Positions 1 to 8,253 of a stretch of 64,000 nucleotides of DNA are shown in pieces. A program made the translations under genes and the position numbers. Each line of letters opens with the position of its first letter. The first letter of the stretch is position 1. Below the pieces are notes generated by a model that was not told the origin of the DNA, did not search any database, and saw only the letters and a list, made by a program, of their open reading frames with translations. The stretch comes from Dyadobacter koreensis. GTDB taxonomy: Bacteria > Bacteroidota > Bacteroidia > Cytophagales > Spirosomataceae. The stretch is from contig NZ_FNXY01000001.1 in assembly GCF_900108855.1 (NCBI RefSeq), forward strand, positions 992,001 through 1,056,000, written 5' to 3'.

Positions 1-14
1 AACGAAAATCATGT

Positions 15-1727
15 ATGAATAAAATGAAGCTGTTTATAGGTACAGTCATAATTTGCGCAACCTTAACAGGGCTTTTGGCCTGGAAAAGTCAAAATTCTGT
101 TCGCCTCAGTAACGCGACCGAAAAACAACGCCCTAATATCATCGTCATCATGGCCGACGATTTGGGCTATTCAGACATTGGCTGTTACGGTGGAGAAATC
201 AATACCCCAAACATCGATTATCTGGCACAGAACGGTATACGATACCGCCAGTTTTACAACACATCGAGATGCTGCCCTACCCGTGCGGCTTTGTTAACCG
301 GACTTTACAATCAACAGGCAGGAATTGGAAAAATGACCGAGGCTGAAGGAGAGGCTGGTTATCAGGGACATATTTCCGATAACGCCGTAACAATTGCCGA
401 GGTATTAAAAACGGCTGGCTACCACACCGCGATGTCAGGTAAGTGGCACGTTTCCAATACCTTCGGCCAGAAAGATCCCAAAGAACAGTTGGCATGGCTA
501 AATCATCAGAAGGATTTTGGTGCCTTTTCTCCGGTTGGTCAATATCCAACGCATCGCGGTTTCGAAAAATATTTCGGCACGATCTGGGGCGTTGTAGATT
601 TTTTCGATCCATTTAGTTTGGTTAATGGAACCGAACCTGTGAAAAATGTTCCGGAGGATTACTACCACACAGATGCCATTAACGATACGACCGTTTCCTA
701 TATAAAAGAATTCTCAAAATCAGAGAAGCCGTTTTTTATTTATGTAGCAGAAAATGCGCCGCACTGGCCCTTACAGGCAAAACCTGGAGATATTGCAAAA
801 TATAAAGACACCTATAAAGCAGGATGGGATGCCATCGGCGAAGCAAGATATAAGCGGATGGTAAAATCAGGACTGATCGACCCGTCAAAAACAAAACTAT
901 CTCAAGCTCCGAAAGACGCGCTAAAATGGGAGAATAACCCAACCCGGGAATGGGATGCTACTGCTATGGCCGTGCATGCAGCGATGATCGATGCAATGGA
1001 TCAGGGCATTGGCCGGATTATTAACGCCTTGAAAGAAACCGGTCAGCTGGAAAATACATTGATTTTGTTTTTGTCGGATAACGGCGCCAGCGCTGAAAAT
1101 TGTGCCAATTACGGAACCGGATTTGACCGTCCCAGTGAAACGCGCGACGGTAGAAAAATTATTTACGCAACTGAAAAGCAAGCTATTCCAGGACCTCAGA
1201 CAACTTATTCCTCGATCGGTCCGCGATGGGCGCACGTAGCTAATACGCCTTATCAATACTGGAAAGCAGAATCTTATGAAGGCGGAATAAATACACCCAT
1301 GATCGCCTTCTGGCCCAAGGGTATCACTGTTAAAAAAGGTGGATTCAGCGATCAGGTCGGACATGTGATGGATTTCATGAGTACTTTTTGCGAATTGGCC
1401 GGTGCCAGGTATCCATCGGCTTTTAAAGGAAAAAACATTACACCAACAACCGGGGTCAGCTTGATTTCTTCTTTTACAGGGAAAGGTGAAGACAAAGACC
1501 GCGTATTATTTAACGAGCATTTTGGAGCACGTTACGCAAGGAAAGGTAATTGGAAACTCGTTTCTCTTGCCTCCGATTCAACATGGCATCTGTATGACCT
1601 GGCTGCAGATAAATCGGAAACAACGGACCTTGCTGCCCAATATCCCGAAAAAGTAAAACAACTTTCTGAATCCTGGCACTTATGGGCAAAAACGCACCAG
1701 GTTTTTCCTAAACCGGGGAAACATTAA
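15..1727 (+). CDS. Secreted arylsulfatase (sulfatase family, Cys-type)
   Basis: 570 residues with an N-terminal hydrophobic segment (about residues 5-22) that should export or anchor the protein. The sulfatase signature C-x-P-x-R is seen as CCPTR (residues 86-90), so Cys86 would be oxidised to formylglycine. Metal-binding acidic residues are visible at ADD (47-49) and at SDNG near residue 355. The length fits arylsulfatases that hydrolyse sulfate esters of glycans or small aromatics; the substrate cannot be read from sequence. No formylglycine-generating enzyme is in the window. The start at 15 is the first in-frame ATG, but upstream sequence is cut by the window edge. Confident on family, not on substrate. 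Confidence 0.9.
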   Translation: MNKMKLFIGTVIICATLTGLLAWKSQNSVRLSNATEKQRPNIIVIMADDLGYSDIGCYGGEINTPNIDYLAQNGIRYRQFYNTSRCCPTRAALLTGLYNQQAGIGKMTEAEGEAGYQGHISDNAVTIAEVLKTAGYHTAMSGKWHVSNTFGQKDPKEQLAWLNHQKDFGAFSPVGQYPTHRGFEKYFGTIWGVVDFFDPFSLVNGTEPVKNVPEDYYHTDAINDTTVSYIKEFSKSEKPFFIYVAENAPHWPLQAKPGDIAKYKDTYKAGWDAIGEARYKRMVKSGLIDPSKTKLSQAPKDALKWENNPTREWDATAMAVHAAMIDAMDQGIGRIINALKETGQLENTLILFLSDNGASAENCANYGTGFDRPSETRDGRKIIYATEKQAIPGPQTTYSSIGPRWAHVANTPYQYWKAESYEGGINTPMIAFWPKGITVKKGGFSDQVGHVMDFMSTFCELAGARYPSAFKGKNITPTTGVSLISSFTGKGEDKDRVLFNEHFGARYARKGNWKLVSLASDSTWHLYDLAADKSETTDLAAQYPEKVKQLSESWHLWAKTHQVFPKPGKH

Positions 1728-1802
1728 TAGTTTTATTGCTGGAACAAAAGTTTTATCCGGTATTATGAAATTGACAGAAAACCAAATTCTAAACGGGTTA
1801 TC

Positions 1803-2540
1803 ATGGCGCAGGAAACATTCGTTATTGGCGACATCCACGGAGCTCTAAAGGCTTTGCATCAGATTATAAAATATATAAAGCCGGACGAAAAAAGCCGGCT
1901 TATTTTTCTTGGAGATTATGTTGATGGTTTGCCCGAATCCGCGCAGACCATCGATTATTTGATAGAACTCGATACCAGATTTTCATGTATTTTCCTGAAA
2001 GGCAACCATGATGTCTGGTTACAGGAGTGGCTGGAAACAGGACATGCCGATCCTACATGGCTAAATAATGACGGGCAGTCGACGCTGCGAAGTTACGGTT
2101 CATATAGTGAAGACGAAAAGAAAAGACATCGCGATTTTTTTCGAAAATTTCAGAGTTTTTATGTAGATAATCAGCAGAACCTGTTCGTTCACGCAGGTTT
2201 CACCTCACAACAAGGACCAGCAAAAGAACTGCATGAAGATTATCTTTTCAACGACAGAACTTTACTGGAAACAGCTTTGATTTTCAAGGATTTAAAGCAA
2301 GTAAACACCGACAACTTCCCCGTCAGGCTTTGTTTATTCAAGGAAATTTTTATCGGCCATACTCCCACCTTAAAATTTGGCAGCCAGGAACCTATCCATG
2401 CCGCAAACCTATGGGATATGGATACCGGAGTGAAAAAAAACGGCAAACTAACAGCTATGAACGTCGACACAAAAGAGTTTTGGCAAAGTGACCTGATTAT
2501 TGATTTATATCCGGAAGAGGCTGAAAAAATATATTTTTAA
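1803..2540 (+). CDS. Calcineurin-like metallophosphoesterase (Ser/Thr phosphatase type)
   Basis: 245 residues, no signal peptide, so cytoplasmic. The phosphoprotein-phosphatase motif series is complete: GDIHG (9-13), GDYVD (37-41), GNHD (67-70), VHAG (about 129-132) and GHT (185-187). These residues bind two metals and hydrolyse phosphomonoesters. The protein resembles the bacterial PrpA/ApaH-like branch; whether it acts on phosphoproteins or dinucleoside polyphosphates is not decidable here. It follows the sulfatase by 75 bases on the same strand and may be co-transcribed with it. A strong hairpin follows its stop codon. Confidence 0.88.
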   Translation: MAQETFVIGDIHGALKALHQIIKYIKPDEKSRLIFLGDYVDGLPESAQTIDYLIELDTRFSCIFLKGNHDVWLQEWLETGHADPTWLNNDGQSTLRSYGSYSEDEKKRHRDFFRKFQSFYVDNQQNLFVHAGFTSQQGPAKELHEDYLFNDRTLLETALIFKDLKQVNTDNFPVRLCLFKEIFIGHTPTLKFGSQEPIHAANLWDMDTGVKKNGKLTAMNVDTKEFWQSDLIIDLYPEEAEKIYF

Positions 2541-2585
2541 TATTCTCCTTAACGAGGCACGTTTCGAATGTGAGTTTCTGATCAA

Positions 2586-2628
2586 CAAAAACGGATCCAG
2601 GAATTTATAAACCCGGGATCCGTTTTTG
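2586..2628. terminator. Bidirectional terminator hairpin
   Basis: Arms at 2586-2598 and 2616-2628 are fully complementary (13 bp, built around ACGGATCC) and flanked by A and T runs on both sides. It lies between two convergent genes, so it can end transcription from either side. Confidence 0.85.
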
Positions 2629-2643
2629 TTTTGAGAACCTTAA

Positions 2644-3486
2644 TTACCTGAAATCGGTCGAAAGCGTTATTGTTTTGTTCGCTTCAATTCCTTCCTGCAA
2701 CATTTGTATTTTATAATTGGCAAATTGCAGTGCGTCAGATCCCAGTAGCAGGCGAAGAGGCGGCTCCACGGCATTTGAAACAGCGATGATAACTTCTGCC
2801 ACTTTTTGCGGGTCACCGATCTGTGTGCCGGGCACTTCCTCGGAATGTTTGCGTTTCTCTTCCTGGATTGCCGTGTAGGCTTCGATCGGTTTTTCCGGGT
2901 GAGCAATCGAACCGCTTTGGAGGAAATTGGTTCGCACATAACCCGGCTCGATAATCGTGACATGAATTCCGAAAGGTTTGACCTCCTGTGCCAAAGCTTC
3001 GGAGAGGCCTTCCACGGCGAATTTGGACCCACAATAAAGTCCCCACCCCGCGCCAGCGATCAATCCAAAAACAGTTGATAAATTAAAGATATGACCAGCA
3101 TTCGCTGCACGCATATGGGGTAAAACCGCGCGCGTTACATTCAGCAATCCGAAAACATTAATGTCAAATATTCCCTTTGCTTCTTTTGCCGATGTTTCTT
3201 CGATGCCACCGATCAAACCATATCCGGCATTGTTTACCAACACATCAATAGATTTAAATTTCTCTATGGCCGCATCAACGGCTGCTCCAACGCTTACTTC
3301 GTCAACCAGGTCAACTTGTAAAGGCAAAAATTTATCCGAATCATAACCGATCGCAGTTTTCAGGCTTTCAAGGTTGCGTCCTGTGACAGCAACATTATTG
3401 CCGTCCGCTAAAAGCTGCTGAGCCAATAAAAGACCAATTCCTTGTGAACCTCCTGTAATGAACCATGTTTTGCGCTGACTTTCCAT
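2644..3486 (-). CDS. SDR family NAD(P)-dependent oxidoreductase
   Basis: 280 residues of the classical short-chain dehydrogenase fold. The cofactor motif TGGSQGIG is at residues 11-18, NNAG at 85-88, the catalytic Ser near 137 and the YxxxK pair at Tyr151/Lys155. It should oxidise or reduce a hydroxyl or carbonyl group using NAD(P). The adenine-site region has TGRN after the second strand, which favours NADPH. The divergent upstream neighbour on the same strand is an AraC regulator, a common pairing for inducible SDR genes, so that regulator may control it. The substrate is unknown. Confidence 0.88.
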   Translation of the reverse strand: MESQRKTWFITGGSQGIGLLLAQQLLADGNNVAVTGRNLESLKTAIGYDSDKFLPLQVDLVDEVSVGAAVDAAIEKFKSIDVLVNNAGYGLIGGIEETSAKEAKGIFDINVFGLLNVTRAVLPHMRAANAGHIFNLSTVFGLIAGAGWGLYCGSKFAVEGLSEALAQEVKPFGIHVTIIEPGYVRTNFLQSGSIAHPEKPIEAYTAIQEEKRKHSEEVPGTQIGDPQKVAEVIIAVSNAVEPPLRLLLGSDALQFANYKIQMLQEGIEANKTITLSTDFR

Positions 3487-3573
3487 TTCTTTGTATGTTT
3501 AAATTTGGTGTTACAAAGGAACTTCCATCCAGGGAACAAGCACTTCTTCAGATCACAGGGATACTTGCGAGTT

Positions 3574-4518
3574 TCAACGATTTAGATTGGCAATGGCATT
3601 CTTTCTGAATATTGACGGCGAAATATTCTCCTTCTTTTTGAAAAACGACGTAAAGGCCGCGTGTCCCGAAAAACCCAGACCATAACTGATATTACTGATA
3701 TCCCAGTCGGTCTGGATCAATAATGCCTTAGCTTCATAAAGTAAACGCTCCTGAATATGTTCCCGCAGTGTTTTTCCGGTATGCTCTTTTACAAGCGTAT
3801 TCAGGTAATTAGGATGCACGTGAAGCTGCTCCGCAAATTCTCCGGCTGTCTTTAGTTTTATGGCATCATCCTGTCTCCTGACCTGAAAAGCCGATTCGAG
3901 CAAAGACAAAAAACCGTAAATATATCCGTAATTTTCGGGCACAGTCTGATCAGCCAGGTTTTTCCCTGCACGCTGCGCTTCTAAAAGTATCATTTGCAAG
4001 TGCAGTGATATCGCCTGCTTTTTATCATCATTGCCGGCATGCTCTTCTCTTACAATGGCTTCGAATGACTGATTAACCGCAGAAGACTGACTTTCCGTTA
4101 ACCGGATCACCGCTTTTGAAGCTTTGAAGTAAGGAAAATTTCTTAATAACTGAAGAACATGGTCGCCATCGTGTTCAAAATACTTCGGATGAATCAGGCA
4201 GAAATGACCACCTGTCTTCTCAGAAGTTGTTTGCCACGACATTATTTCATCGGGATGTAAAAATGCAATATCACCCGGGCAGAGCTCATACTGATGTAGT
4301 CCAACGGTTAATACGCCCGTTCCTGCGGTCATATGAAATATCTTGAAAAACTGTCTCCGGTTTGGAGAAATATAATCGACAACCGGATGATTTTCCCTGT
4401 TTTTTATAATAAAATAGTTGGCATCCAACGGATAATGCTGCACGTCGAGAAACGGCACTTTGTAGTTAACCTCTGCAAACGACGCCAATTCCAAACGTGG
4501 TATATCTGATTTTTCCAT
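3574..4518 (-). CDS. AraC family transcriptional regulator
   Basis: 314 residues. The N-terminal half is cupin-like (motifs around FLHPDEI), and the C-terminal 100 residues form the two-helix-turn-helix AraC DNA-binding domain, with the usual pattern LHVHPNYLNTLVKEHTGKT in the first helix pair and ISYGLGFSGHAAFTSFFKKK in the second. The ligand is unknown. It sits 87 bases upstream of the SDR gene on the same strand and may be expressed with it or regulate it. Confidence 0.9.
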   Translation of the reverse strand: MEKSDIPRLELASFAEVNYKVPFLDVQHYPLDANYFIIKNRENHPVVDYISPNRRQFFKIFHMTAGTGVLTVGLHQYELCPGDIAFLHPDEIMSWQTTSEKTGGHFCLIHPKYFEHDGDHVLQLLRNFPYFKASKAVIRLTESQSSAVNQSFEAIVREEHAGNDDKKQAISLHLQMILLEAQRAGKNLADQTVPENYGYIYGFLSLLESAFQVRRQDDAIKLKTAGEFAEQLHVHPNYLNTLVKEHTGKTLREHIQERLLYEAKALLIQTDWDISNISYGLGFSGHAAFTSFFKKKENISPSIFRKNAIANLNR

Positions 4519-4602
4519 ACCCGAAATTACCGGATTCCCATGAAATATCCTGAATCCATAGTTGAATTCAGGTTAACCATGAAAAAGGGAAAATAGCCCA
4601 GC

Positions 4603-5559
4603 TTATAAATCCAGCTTCCGGTCGGTTATCCTTGAAGGGAATCTCGACTGGATCATTTCGGGCACCTCCGGTCGATAGGTCGTACTTCGACCTTCCATGA
4701 CCAATTTGCCAGACGGATCCAGCGTGATGAAAGCAAAAAGTGGATCCGTGTAAAAGTGAGCTTTATCGCTGTATACATATGTAGCGCTGTTGACGATAAA
4801 ATAGTGTACTCCATTTCTTACGCCATACCGGTCGTCATGATCATGACCCATAAATACGGCTGTAACTCCGGACGTTTTACCTTGTTTTTTTGCAGCAAAA
4901 TTAGCCTGATCAAAAATTTTGAGAATCTCATCTGCGTTACCGAGTTCGTCGAAATAGTCACTTAAAAATACGGGCTGATGCATAAAAACTATGACCGGAA
5001 ATTTTGCTGCCTCAAGATCAGATTTAAGCCAGTCAAGTTGCTCCTGGTCGATAAAGCTTCGTTTTGGAGAAGGCAGCGGCCCCCAATTCGAATTGTTATA
5101 ATCGGCTATTGTTCCGTCGTCCTTTTTGAGAAAATTCCTGTCCATCACCACGAAGTGATATCCTTCAAGATCAAATGAATAATATCGCTCAGGCATATCC
5201 CAGAACTTCATAATCGTTTCTTTGCTGCAGACATCCATGTCGTGATTTCCAAGGACATGATATTTCAAACCTTTGAAACGATTCCACTCTGCCATAATCC
5301 CGTCAGACTTCTGCGGTCTGCAAAAATCTCCGCACTGAATGATAAAATCCGGTTCGGCTTTTATCACCTCATCCATAAAGCCGCGTAACCGGGCTACCTC
5401 ATCCTGTCCAAACTGCATGTGGTGCAAATCAGAAATAACGCCAATTTTAAGCCTTTTTTTAGCTTGCGGATTTTTGGGTATGGCAAAAATATTCCGGGCC
5501 GCCAATACACCGGCAGTCGTAACACCCAGATTCTTCATAAATTGGCGACGCTTCTGCAT
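4603..5559 (-). CDS. Exported metallophosphoesterase
   Basis: 318 residues. The N-terminus reads KRRQFMK followed by a hydrophobic stretch, which resembles a twin-arginine export signal. The calcineurin-like motifs are present: ISDLHH (Asp44, His46), CGDF, GNHD, a single His in MHQPV and GHDHD near residue 240. These coordinate two metals for phosphodiester or phosphomonoester hydrolysis. Start at 5559 gives the Tat-like signal and is preferred. It ends an apparent operon with the alkaline-phosphatase-like gene (27 bases upstream) and lies downstream of a SusC-SusD pair, which suggests it processes a phosphorylated substrate in the periplasm. The substrate is unknown. Confidence 0.88.
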   Translation of the reverse strand: MQKRRQFMKNLGVTTAGVLAARNIFAIPKNPQAKKRLKIGVISDLHHMQFGQDEVARLRGFMDEVIKAEPDFIIQCGDFCRPQKSDGIMAEWNRFKGLKYHVLGNHDMDVCSKETIMKFWDMPERYYSFDLEGYHFVVMDRNFLKKDDGTIADYNNSNWGPLPSPKRSFIDQEQLDWLKSDLEAAKFPVIVFMHQPVFLSDYFDELGNADEILKIFDQANFAAKKQGKTSGVTAVFMGHDHDDRYGVRNGVHYFIVNSATYVYSDKAHFYTDPLFAFITLDPSGKLVMEGRSTTYRPEVPEMIQSRFPSRITDRKLDL

Positions 5560-5586
5560 AGCATTTCAGTTTATTATCAGAATGGA

Positions 5587-6669
5587 TTATTTTACAATTG
5601 TTTTCACAGGTTCAGCAACAGGATGATTCGCAGAAAATGTAAATCCAAGCAACTGCGCTGCCGTTTGTGCAACCTGATCCTGATAAATCTGACCAGTTTC
5701 CTTCATCTCACCTTTGGATATTATACCAGAACCGATCACTGCGAGCCACGTCTCATTTGAATGCGGCGCCGAAGTGCCATGACCTGTCCAGTGAGAACCG
5801 ACACCGCGACCGTGGTCAGGGTAGATCATAAAAACCGTATTGTCCTTATAAAATGGATCGTGCTGCATGACGCTCCAAAGGTTACCGATCATCGCATCCA
5901 GATAATGGCCGGCATCTAAAAAAGAATCATACTGCCCGGCATGACCGAAATTGTCAGGATCTGCAAAATCAATATGCACGACCCGAGGATGATTTGCTAA
6001 AATGTAAGATTTCGTCATGGCATAGGTATGTACATCAAAGCGAATTTCCGGGCCAAAGGATTCAGGCAGAAAAAACTGCTGTTCATTTGCCAGTTTCTGC
6101 GCCTCGGTAAGATCAGCACTCACTACTTTCTCGCCGGGAATATTTACAAGCATTTTATTTCTGTCGCGATTTACAATGCGGGAAACCGCGTCCCAGGAAG
6201 CAAATGTTACAACTTTCCCTTCAAATCCTTTTTGTTTGTTTAAAAATTCCAGGACATTTTCATTGGGATTATTAGGATAACTATTGCTGTTTATCTGCGG
6301 GTCGTAATATCCGCATAGTGTTTCACTGCGTCCGGGATAAGAAAACCAGAATTTATTTTTGACATTGACCAGATTACCCATCGCACGATTACCATATAAC
6401 TGGCCTTTCTGAGCTATTGTATTCCAAAAAAAGGGCATCAGTTTTTTTCGCCGCTCCTCAATAGACTTTGCCCAATATTTGCTGAACAGTGCCGTAGAGT
6501 CCTGCTTTCGATATTTCTTGTCAAAAATTAAAATCGAATCAGCACCTTGAAATATTTCCTGCCAGCGATAACCGTCCAGCGAGATCAGTACTATATTCTT
6601 CGCTTTATTTTGCCCATAAACCAATGGATGTAAAAGCATAATTATTAAAAATGACAACCGGATTTTCAT
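5587..6669 (-). CDS. Secreted alkaline-phosphatase-superfamily hydrolase
   Basis: 360 residues with a signal peptide (about 1-19, ending VYGQ). The alkaline phosphatase/phosphodiesterase superfamily pattern is visible: SLDGYRW near the N-terminus, a possible nucleophile region YPGRSET near residue 113, the metal site DNFGHAGQYD near 235, YPDHGRG near 282 and the late His in GHGTSAPHSNETW. It should hydrolyse phosphate esters outside the cytoplasm. It lies 27 bases upstream of a second phosphoesterase in the same orientation, probably as one transcription unit; a hairpin separates it from the SusD gene upstream. Confidence 0.85.
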   Translation of the reverse strand: MKIRLSFLIIMLLHPLVYGQNKAKNIVLISLDGYRWQEIFQGADSILIFDKKYRKQDSTALFSKYWAKSIEERRKKLMPFFWNTIAQKGQLYGNRAMGNLVNVKNKFWFSYPGRSETLCGYYDPQINSNSYPNNPNENVLEFLNKQKGFEGKVVTFASWDAVSRIVNRDRNKMLVNIPGEKVVSADLTEAQKLANEQQFFLPESFGPEIRFDVHTYAMTKSYILANHPRVVHIDFADPDNFGHAGQYDSFLDAGHYLDAMIGNLWSVMQHDPFYKDNTVFMIYPDHGRGVGSHWTGHGTSAPHSNETWLAVIGSGIISKGEMKETGQIYQDQVAQTAAQLLGFTFSANHPVAEPVKTIVK

Positions 6670-6719
6670 ATCAGATTACAAATATTAAAGGTTTATAAAA
6701 GTCAGTTTAAGATAAATAT

Positions 6720-6751
6720 CGTCATTCCGGGACGTTAGTTCCGGAATGACG
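6720..6751 (-). terminator. Hairpin downstream of the SusC-SusD pair
   Basis: CGTCATTCCGG at 6720-6730 pairs perfectly with 6741-6751 (11 bp, loop 10). It lies just after the SusD stop on the minus strand. The tail is only moderately T-rich, so it may attenuate rather than fully stop transcription into the phosphatase genes. Confidence 0.6.
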
Positions 6752-6766
6752 ACCCTAAAAAACTAT

Positions 6767-8242
6767 TTATTTAATCAACCACATCGTTACATTTTGAGTG
6801 TCGGCACCGCCAAATTGCGACTGGATCGAAGCTTTCACATTTACCTCATTCGTCGAATACTCGGAAGTCGGATACGCCCAGCGAACGGGAATCTGATTAT
6901 TGTTCGAGTTCGACTGTCCGATATCAAATTTTGGAATACCGGTGCGTCGGTTCATGTAAAAAGCCTGTCTTCCTGAATTTTCAAAAAATGCCATATACTG
7001 CTGTTCAAGAATTTTGTTAAGACCAGCAGCCGTGTTTCCCGGATAAGCATTTTGTGTCAAAAATGCATCGATCGAAGTCTGGGAAACTCCATAAAACTTC
7101 ATAGATTCGGTGATACCATTTTTGTAATAATCAGCTGCATTTCCTTGTAACCATCCCCTGTTTATTGCTTCCGCGATAATCAAATTCACTTCATGCGCAC
7201 CGAGCTGGATGGCAGGAACGCCAGCCGCAGATGTTTCCCAGTAATCGAAATTGATCATTGACAAAAGCCCCTTCCCGGCCTGATCAAGCAAGGTTGATTG
7301 CAGATCGCCCGTTTTTCCACCAGCATAACGCTGATAAACATCTGCATTGTTTTTGAAAGCTTCTGCTGGAGAGGCTACAATCAGCAAACGTGGATCTCTG
7401 GTCGTTTTGGCAATGTCGGTATATGTCGCTCCCAGTGTATTTCTTTTATCGGTTTTAATAACTACACCATTTGTCGGCCAAAGCGGATAGGTATTAAAAG
7501 TATTGTAAAGGATTTGAAAATTATCAGCGTTTGTAAGAATCAACGGATATTTTTCCGGGCTGCCAACAATGGCTGAAAATTGCTGTCTAACATTTAATTC
7601 GGGCGTATCATCCGCCCTTTTACTTAAACCCATCAGCACTCTCAATTTGAAGGAGTTAACGAGTTTTTGCCATTTTGCAAGGTCACCGTTATAAACAAAA
7701 TCACTCGAAACAGTTGCTTTCTTAGCAACCAGTGGCGTTAGGTCCGAATTTGCCTCGTCCAGCAACTTTAATACCTGAATATAAATATCTTTCTGGCTGT
7801 CATATTTGGGCTTGAAGTTAGCATCAGCTACTCCCATCATCGCTTCCGACATCGGGACATCGCCAAACATTTCAGTAGCCCGGCTATAAAAGTATGCCTT
7901 AAAAAATTTCGCAAGTGCCATATAAGGTAATCCCAGATCACCAATTTTAGCAGCTTCAATTTCCATGCGGCTAACGTTTCTGAGCGTTTCATAAACTTCA
8001 AAACTTCCTGTCGTCCAGCCGTATGCCTGTCCATCATAATAAGCTTCGTTTTGGGTCATAAACTGATTGTGGCGATGATCCGTGCTCCATGGCGCATCAT
8101 AACTTTTCAACAATATTCCCGCCAGCACAAGGTCTGCGGAAGGATTCAGGATTGCTGCCGGATCTTTTTGCAGATCGTCGATATCCTGGCATGACGCCAG
8201 GCAGATCGCGCAGGAAAGGATCAGATATTTTATAAATTTCAT
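6767..8242 (-). CDS. SusD/RagB-type outer-membrane nutrient-binding lipoprotein
   Basis: 491 residues. The signal peptide ends in a lipobox LASC with the lipidated Cys at 18. Length, the early SusD-like segment and the pattern of tetratricopeptide-like helices (for example KFFKAYFYSRATEMFGDVP near residue 115) fit the SusD-like family 2 (DUF-type SusD_2) lipoproteins that cap the SusC transporter. It starts 11 bases after the SusC stop, the usual operon order. With two phosphoesterases following, the imported ligand may be a phosphate ester, but that is inference. Confidence 0.92.
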   Translation of the reverse strand: MKFIKYLILSCAICLASCQDIDDLQKDPAAILNPSADLVLAGILLKSYDAPWSTDHRHNQFMTQNEAYYDGQAYGWTTGSFEVYETLRNVSRMEIEAAKIGDLGLPYMALAKFFKAYFYSRATEMFGDVPMSEAMMGVADANFKPKYDSQKDIYIQVLKLLDEANSDLTPLVAKKATVSSDFVYNGDLAKWQKLVNSFKLRVLMGLSKRADDTPELNVRQQFSAIVGSPEKYPLILTNADNFQILYNTFNTYPLWPTNGVVIKTDKRNTLGATYTDIAKTTRDPRLLIVASPAEAFKNNADVYQRYAGGKTGDLQSTLLDQAGKGLLSMINFDYWETSAAGVPAIQLGAHEVNLIIAEAINRGWLQGNAADYYKNGITESMKFYGVSQTSIDAFLTQNAYPGNTAAGLNKILEQQYMAFFENSGRQAFYMNRRTGIPKFDIGQSNSNNNQIPVRWAYPTSEYSTNEVNVKASIQSQFGGADTQNVTMWLIK

Positions 8243-8253
8243 AAGACTGTTCT